Assembly: GCF_000005505.3 (NCBI RefSeq)
Contig: NC_016135.3
Location: 10,820,613 to 10,884,612, forward strand
Length of the DNA: 64,000 bases
Direction: 5' to 3'
From: Brachypodium distachyon
Taxonomy: Eukaryota; Streptophyta; Magnoliopsida; Poales; Poaceae
In this document: positions 59,543 to 64,000 of the stretch, piece after piece
Numbering within the stretch: the first letter of the stretch is position 1
How the letters are laid out: every line of letters begins with the position of its first letter
Notes under the pieces: model-generated
What the model saw: only the letters and a program-made list of their open reading frames with translations
Databases searched by the model: none
Told to the model about the DNA's origin: nothing
Program-made: the position numbers and the translations under genes

Positions 59543-60022
59543 TGACGAGGTTCTACCTCGGCAATGCCCAAGTTTAGGGCTTATGTTTATGGAGAGCAAG
59601 GGGTGTAACGGTGATCTCGTCGACTAACAAGGACTAGGGGACACAAGTTTACCCAGGTTCAAGGCCCTCCAGGAGGTAATACCACTACGTCCTGCTCTAG
59701 ATGTTTGTATCGATGATGATTACAGAGAGGCCGATGAGGCTATGGTGCGCAGATTGGATCTGGCGAGTGCGTATGAGATGGCTTCTCCTTCCCGGCTCCC
59801 CCTCCTAGTCCTTTATATGTAGGAGGCTAGGTCTCGGGCATGGAGTCCAGGTTGGTTACAACAGATCAACAGAATTAGGAATCTCTAGATTATATTCCTT
59901 GTCTTGAGCCACAATTCTAGGTACTCGGGCTTCATGGACCCCAGTGGGCCTTCGGATGGGCTTCATGCTGGGCCGCAGAGGGTATATGAAGGATGAGGAC
60001 CCAGCAGGTCATTCCCTCGTCA
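59543..60022. mobile_element. Solo LTR (480 bp) with TSD GTCAT
   Basis: It starts TGACGAGG and ends CCTCGTCA, an 8-bp inverted pair with TG...CA ends. GTCAT flanks it exactly (59538-59542, 60023-60027). Inside is AAGTTTACCCAGGTTCAAGGC, a motif seen in many grass LTRs. There is no internal domain or second LTR. The family differs from the LTR at 2926-3779, though both share the 'TTACCCAGGTT' phrase. Confidence 0.88.
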
Positions 60023-60027
60023 GTCAT

Positions 60028-62654
60028 AGTTTTCTACTTTTCTTAACAGCTACTCTTGCAAGGTAGAAAACTAACCTGCTTTGTTTTCACAAGAAGGTAC
60101 CCTGAATCCTGATACTAACCTGCTTTGTTTTCTGCATTTTTCAGACAATGGCATCCTGGACGGGGGAGGAAAAATGTTTCAAGCTTTGGTGGTGGCTAAA
60201 ATTATTGATTATATATTCAGATGAGTTTTCATGTTCTTTTCTGCTCTGCAGCCATTTCTTTGTATTTGAATGCTTTTCAGTAATGGAGGAAGAGGAAAAT
60301 ACATCCCTTTAGTTTGATAATAATTCTAGTTAGCCAATATACTTTACTTATGCAGAAGGAATTCATAGTAGAGTTGACAAGGAAAATGACTTTTTTTCAA
60401 GAAAAAACATAAAAGTGTGAGATTGGTTCCTTGTTGAGAACAAGCATGCAACGATGCAGTTTGGTTTTTAGTGTTCGCAATTCGGTATCACTGAAGTGCT
60501 ACATGCCAGTGAAATTAAAATTTGGCCATTGTTGACGGTAGTAAAGTGCTTGCTCTGTTTACATGGCTGAACTTGTTAATAAACTTTAAAGGTAACAAAA
60601 ACTGTGCTGGCCATGTTCCAATAGGTCATTCTGCTTAATTCTTGAACTTACATTAAAGGAACTATCAGTTGTGCATCTAGTGTGTGCTACTCCTTGACTG
60701 TTTTCTGGGAACAAAACGCACACATCACTGGTGAACACATTCTATACTGCACATAAAACTGTATGATGGATTTCTATACAGGTTTGGGAATTTTTGGCAA
60801 GTCATGTTGTTCTCCTTTGTGCCCTTGCCGCCTGATCATCAATAGCTTTATTATCACTTATCTGCTAGGGAAGTCAAAGGACTATCTGTACTTATTATTG
60901 GTTTCCCTTAGCATCCTTCGGTGTTTGGCTAGTTACTCATCATGGGAGGGTGTGAGACATGTTTGTCAAACGTACTGTTTTTATTTGTTTACAAACCAAA
61001 AGTGTACTTATTAGAGAAATTGCCTTTGCAATATGATAGTAGCTAATGGAACTGTCAGAAAACTAATCAGTATGTTGCATCAGAGAGTTGCTGAGTTAGT
61101 GTCTGCTTACTGAGATATATTATTTTGCAGTTAACTGGTTGCATTCAGTTAATAATCTGATTATACTTACGCAGTAATTACTCCAGTAATTAATATCTGT
61201 TCCTTCTTCAGTAGTTCTCCAGTGAATTAATTATGGGTTTGTTGTTTTTCCCTTCAAGTAGCTTTCCTGGTGCAAAGAAAATCGGATAATTGGAAAACCT
61301 TGATGTTCTCTGCAGTTTGGCTGTTTGGGCCCCAAGTTATTTTCTTCATATGAACTTTTGCCAAGAAATTGAATTACATGCTTACTATAACCTTGCTACA
61401 CCAGATTGCTTGTTGATATGTCCCCCTATCATCTCATTGATTATTTGATATCATTGAAAAGTGACCTGAGCTCTTTATGGATTTAGTGAGGCAATGTTTA
61501 TAATACAACAATATTTGGGTACTACAGGTGCTTACATGTTAGGAGTTCTTTGATCGGGCTTGGCTGCTAAGGTACTACCATGCTTGCCCAGATAGTAGTT
61601 TCTCTACTTTGTCAACAAATGGAGAGTGCTGAAATATGATCAATTTCTGTTGTTATATGAGAAACCAATGGATGGACAATAAAGCATACTGATGGTCTGT
61701 TTTGAAAATTTCTTAACAGATCATGTGTTACTGAGAAACAGTTAATTAGATTCCACAATCTTGGTTATATGGATGTTTGTTAGTAACATCATATTCAGGG
61801 CTATGCAGCCACGCGCAGTGAGCTTGGCTAGTAAAATTCATGGTCTTTCATAATTTATATGCATCTGCTCTTGTGGCAAATTAAGCATCAGCACATAATC
61901 TCATTTTCTGTTTTGTTTTTCTTTCTAAAAGAAATGATTTCTGTGAACAACATGTTCACCTCTGGGGACGTAGACGGTACATGGCATAATAGCTTTGCAC
62001 ATATGAGCAGCATGGTATAGATGTCATTCAGAAATGGTACCTGGAGTCCTGGATTATACCCACAAATCGAATTCGATTCGTGTTTATATTTGGGATGAGT
62101 TTTGATGCTTAAAATATCATTGGACATGCCACTGAGGTTTATATACTACCTGTATTTTCTGAATTGGATGGTTCTTGAAACTTCGGCCACCTCACTCTGA
62201 ATTGTTGCGATCGGCCCGTTGTGATTCAGTCAAATTGCCAAGTCCTGCTATAAGTTGTGAAGAACACGAGTCCTGGTCGGTCAAAGATTCATGGTGGTGA
62301 TCAATGATATTAAAGTCTCTGATTTCTGGGATTCGAGAATTTATGCTCAAAATAGGTTTGCACACTGTTTAGCAAAGTCGTCAAGGGAACTTGGTAGTAC
62401 TGGCACTGGTGTTATGTATAATCAAGCTACTGGCTTTGTTTTTGGAACTCGTGAGTTCTGATTGTAATCCTTATATTGAGTAATGAAACTCTCGTTTCAC
62501 CGAAAACCTGCCGACTAAAGCAACAAAGTTTTTCTTTTGGGCAGTAATGCAGTCTCCGCCGTTGGATGTTATTTGAACGCCTCAGCCCTGTAGTCTGAAA
62601 TAGTGTGTCTGAGAATAGATTCAGAGCCAAAGCTGGGTTGGACAATCCGAAATA
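60028..62654. other. Intergenic; possible decayed LINE tail near 62160-62510
   Basis: Mostly AT-rich with no gene. At 62160-62510 short pieces (NRFAHCLAKSSREL) resemble the RNase H end of plant LINEs. They are followed by a 3' sequence TTGAGTAATGAAACTCTCG and a weak A-run, with no target duplication found. Confidence 0.35.
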
Positions 62655-62912
62655 TTCTCTCTGTTCCTAAACATAAATAATACTACCTTTGTCCTAAGTC
62701 AAACTTCTTCAATTTTGACCAAATTTATAAAAAATCCACTAAAAACTACAATATAAAATGAATATACTATGAATATATATAAAGCGTGACAGATTTAATA
62801 AAACTTATTTACAGTTCTAAATGCTGGTAGATTTTTCTATAAATTTAATCAAACTTGAAGAAATTGCACTTAAAACAAAACTAGAACTTCTTATATTTAG
62901 AAATGAAGGTAG
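62655..62912. mobile_element. Degenerate Stowaway/Mariner-type MITE
   Basis: The left end CTCTCTGTTCCTAAACATAA and the complement of the right end CTACCTTCATTTCTAAATATAA pair imperfectly. Internal halves share AATTTTGACCAAATTTATA and its complement. About 258 bp. Confidence 0.6.
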
Positions 62913-62986
62913 TAACTATTAATAGATTAATAATGCATATATTTGGCCGAAGTAAAACGCAACTATTAAACTATTGCTCCCTCCGA

Positions 62987-63085
62987 CCGGTATTACTTGT
63001 CTCAAATTTGTCCAAATATAGATGTATCTATGTGTAAAAAGTGTCTAGATACATGTAATATTTCGACAAGTAATTCCGGCCGGAG
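62987..63085. mobile_element. Stowaway MITE
   Basis: CTCCCTCCGACCGGTATTAC left and GTAATTCCGGCCGGAG right, with the internal AGTGTCTAGATACATGTAAT shared by the other 112-bp copies. Confidence 0.85.
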
Positions 63086-63612
63086 TAATAGTTTATTTAG
63101 TTTTGTTTTGCAAGGAAAACAGATCTGAAAACGTTATGATGAATTTAGGATCAAGTGATACATGAGTTCTTGAGAAGGATGAAATAAAACGTCGGTGGCC
63201 CTAGCAACATAAGATGCCTAAACTTCGGTTTATCCACGACGATTCTCTATATTTGTTCAAAAAATAATCCTGGTAGGTCAATTTCGTATTGTATTCGAAT
63301 GTTGATAAAATGAATACATCTTTTTCTCGAGCCCCCATTTTCCATCACTCGTGTCATCATTCTTATGTCGGTGCAGCTATTGTACTCTCCCTGCACTCCG
63401 CAAAATCGGTGTCCAACATGTTGAGCCACGAAGCACTACTACCGGTACGATTTCCCTTTCGACCATCCCTGTAAGCCAAAGGCAAAGCATTAACCATGTT
63501 TGTGAGATTGTACGTGAACTCTACATCATAAATGCTTTGTTTACTCGAAAGCATGTCATGCACCGGGGGTTGTGGTGTTACCCTCTAAAGAAGCATCGAA
63601 AAACTTTATCTA

Positions 63613-63856
63613 CTCCCTCCATTTCATAATATAAAGCATAAAAGTTTTTCTTAAGACAAGATTTTGATAAAAAAAATTACTATGATAAAATATGGTTTAT
63701 ATGACAGGATCACTAGATTCGTTATTAAAAATACGTATTAATAGTTGTGACACCATATCTCACAAGCCACATATTGAAGAATAATTCTTGATCAAATGTG
63801 CTAACAAAAGTTAAGACACTTTATATTATGATACTCCATATTATAGACCTGAGGGG
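63613..63856. mobile_element. Degenerate Stowaway-like MITE
   Basis: CTCCCTCCATTTCATAATAT at the left. The right end (ATATTATGATACTCCATATT ... GAGGGGG) is altered by a small internal insertion. Halves are inverted around TTAAGACAAGATTTTGAT / ATTCTTGATCAAATG-type words. Confidence 0.6.
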
Positions 63857-63893
63857 GTGCATAGTTTTAACTCTAAATTCAAAACACAAGACC

Positions 63894-63941
63894 AAAAAGT
63901 AACAAAAAAGACACCTTCAAAAAAAAAGTAACAAAAAGACA
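63894..63941 (+). mobile_element. Micro-insertion flanked by an A-rich 19-20 bp duplication
   Basis: AAAAAGTAACAAAAAAGACA (63894-63913) and AAAAAGTAACAAAAAGACA (63923-63941) enclose CCTTCAAAA. The A-rich context makes slippage an alternative. Confidence 0.45.
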
Positions 63942-64000
63942 AACCTAAGGTCGTGAATAGGACTAATCCATCATCTGACATTTGCCAAGATCTGGCTATT

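Noticed and set aside
1..64000. CRISPR array, bacterial operon or phage-type system
   Set aside because: All genes are eukaryotic and spliced or transposon-derived; no regular short repeat-spacer pattern is present.

Overview
The window is nuclear DNA of a grass (Poaceae). Spliced genes with GT-AG introns, GC-rich first exons, a monocot-type acetolactate synthase and many 'CTCCCTCC' Stowaway MITEs support this. A fairly compact Pooideae genome such as a Brachypodium relative fits, but the species cannot be fixed from the sequence alone. Six host genes look intact. Every splice model below gives a frame that closes exactly.

Left end (1-11.7 kb): a decayed transposon-type region. A Ulp1-like (C48) protease pseudogene on + faces a FAR1/MULE-type transposase pseudogene on -. 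A solo LTR sits in the last codons of the first, and a 5'-truncated L1 LINE sits inside the second. A nested pair of TTA/TAA-flanked MITEs follows. Next is a 12-exon CAMTA4-like transcription factor (12.1-19.9 kb) whose introns hold a TRIM-like element and a Stowaway. A small three-exon MED30 Mediator gene lies on - at 21.6-23.6 kb.

Middle: a complete 7.1 kb CACTA transposon (26402-33547; 3-bp duplication TGT). It carries a TNP2-type transposase frame broken by only three nonsense codons and a second frame with a C48-protease-like fold. A nested hAT pair follows. Then come an NFD4-like nodulin/MFS transporter (36.6-40.4 kb) and a single-exon DnaJ-DUF3444 protein (43.4-45.6 kb).

Right part: LSM6 on - (47.4-52.2 kb), with a 4.4 kb first intron full of Stowaway elements. 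A 693-bp retroposon lies just upstream of it. The intronless acetolactate synthase gene follows (55.7-57.7 kb). The rest is intergenic DNA with a 480-bp solo LTR and more MITEs.

The host genes are unrelated housekeeping or regulatory genes (Ca2+/calmodulin transcription, Mediator, U6 snRNP, branched-chain amino-acid synthesis, transport, chaperone) and do not form a functional cluster. The most unusual layer is a set of tiny insertions of about 9-24 bp. Each ends in a short A-run (or T-run on the other strand) and is flanked by 7-20 bp direct repeats. They look like extremely truncated LINE insertions.
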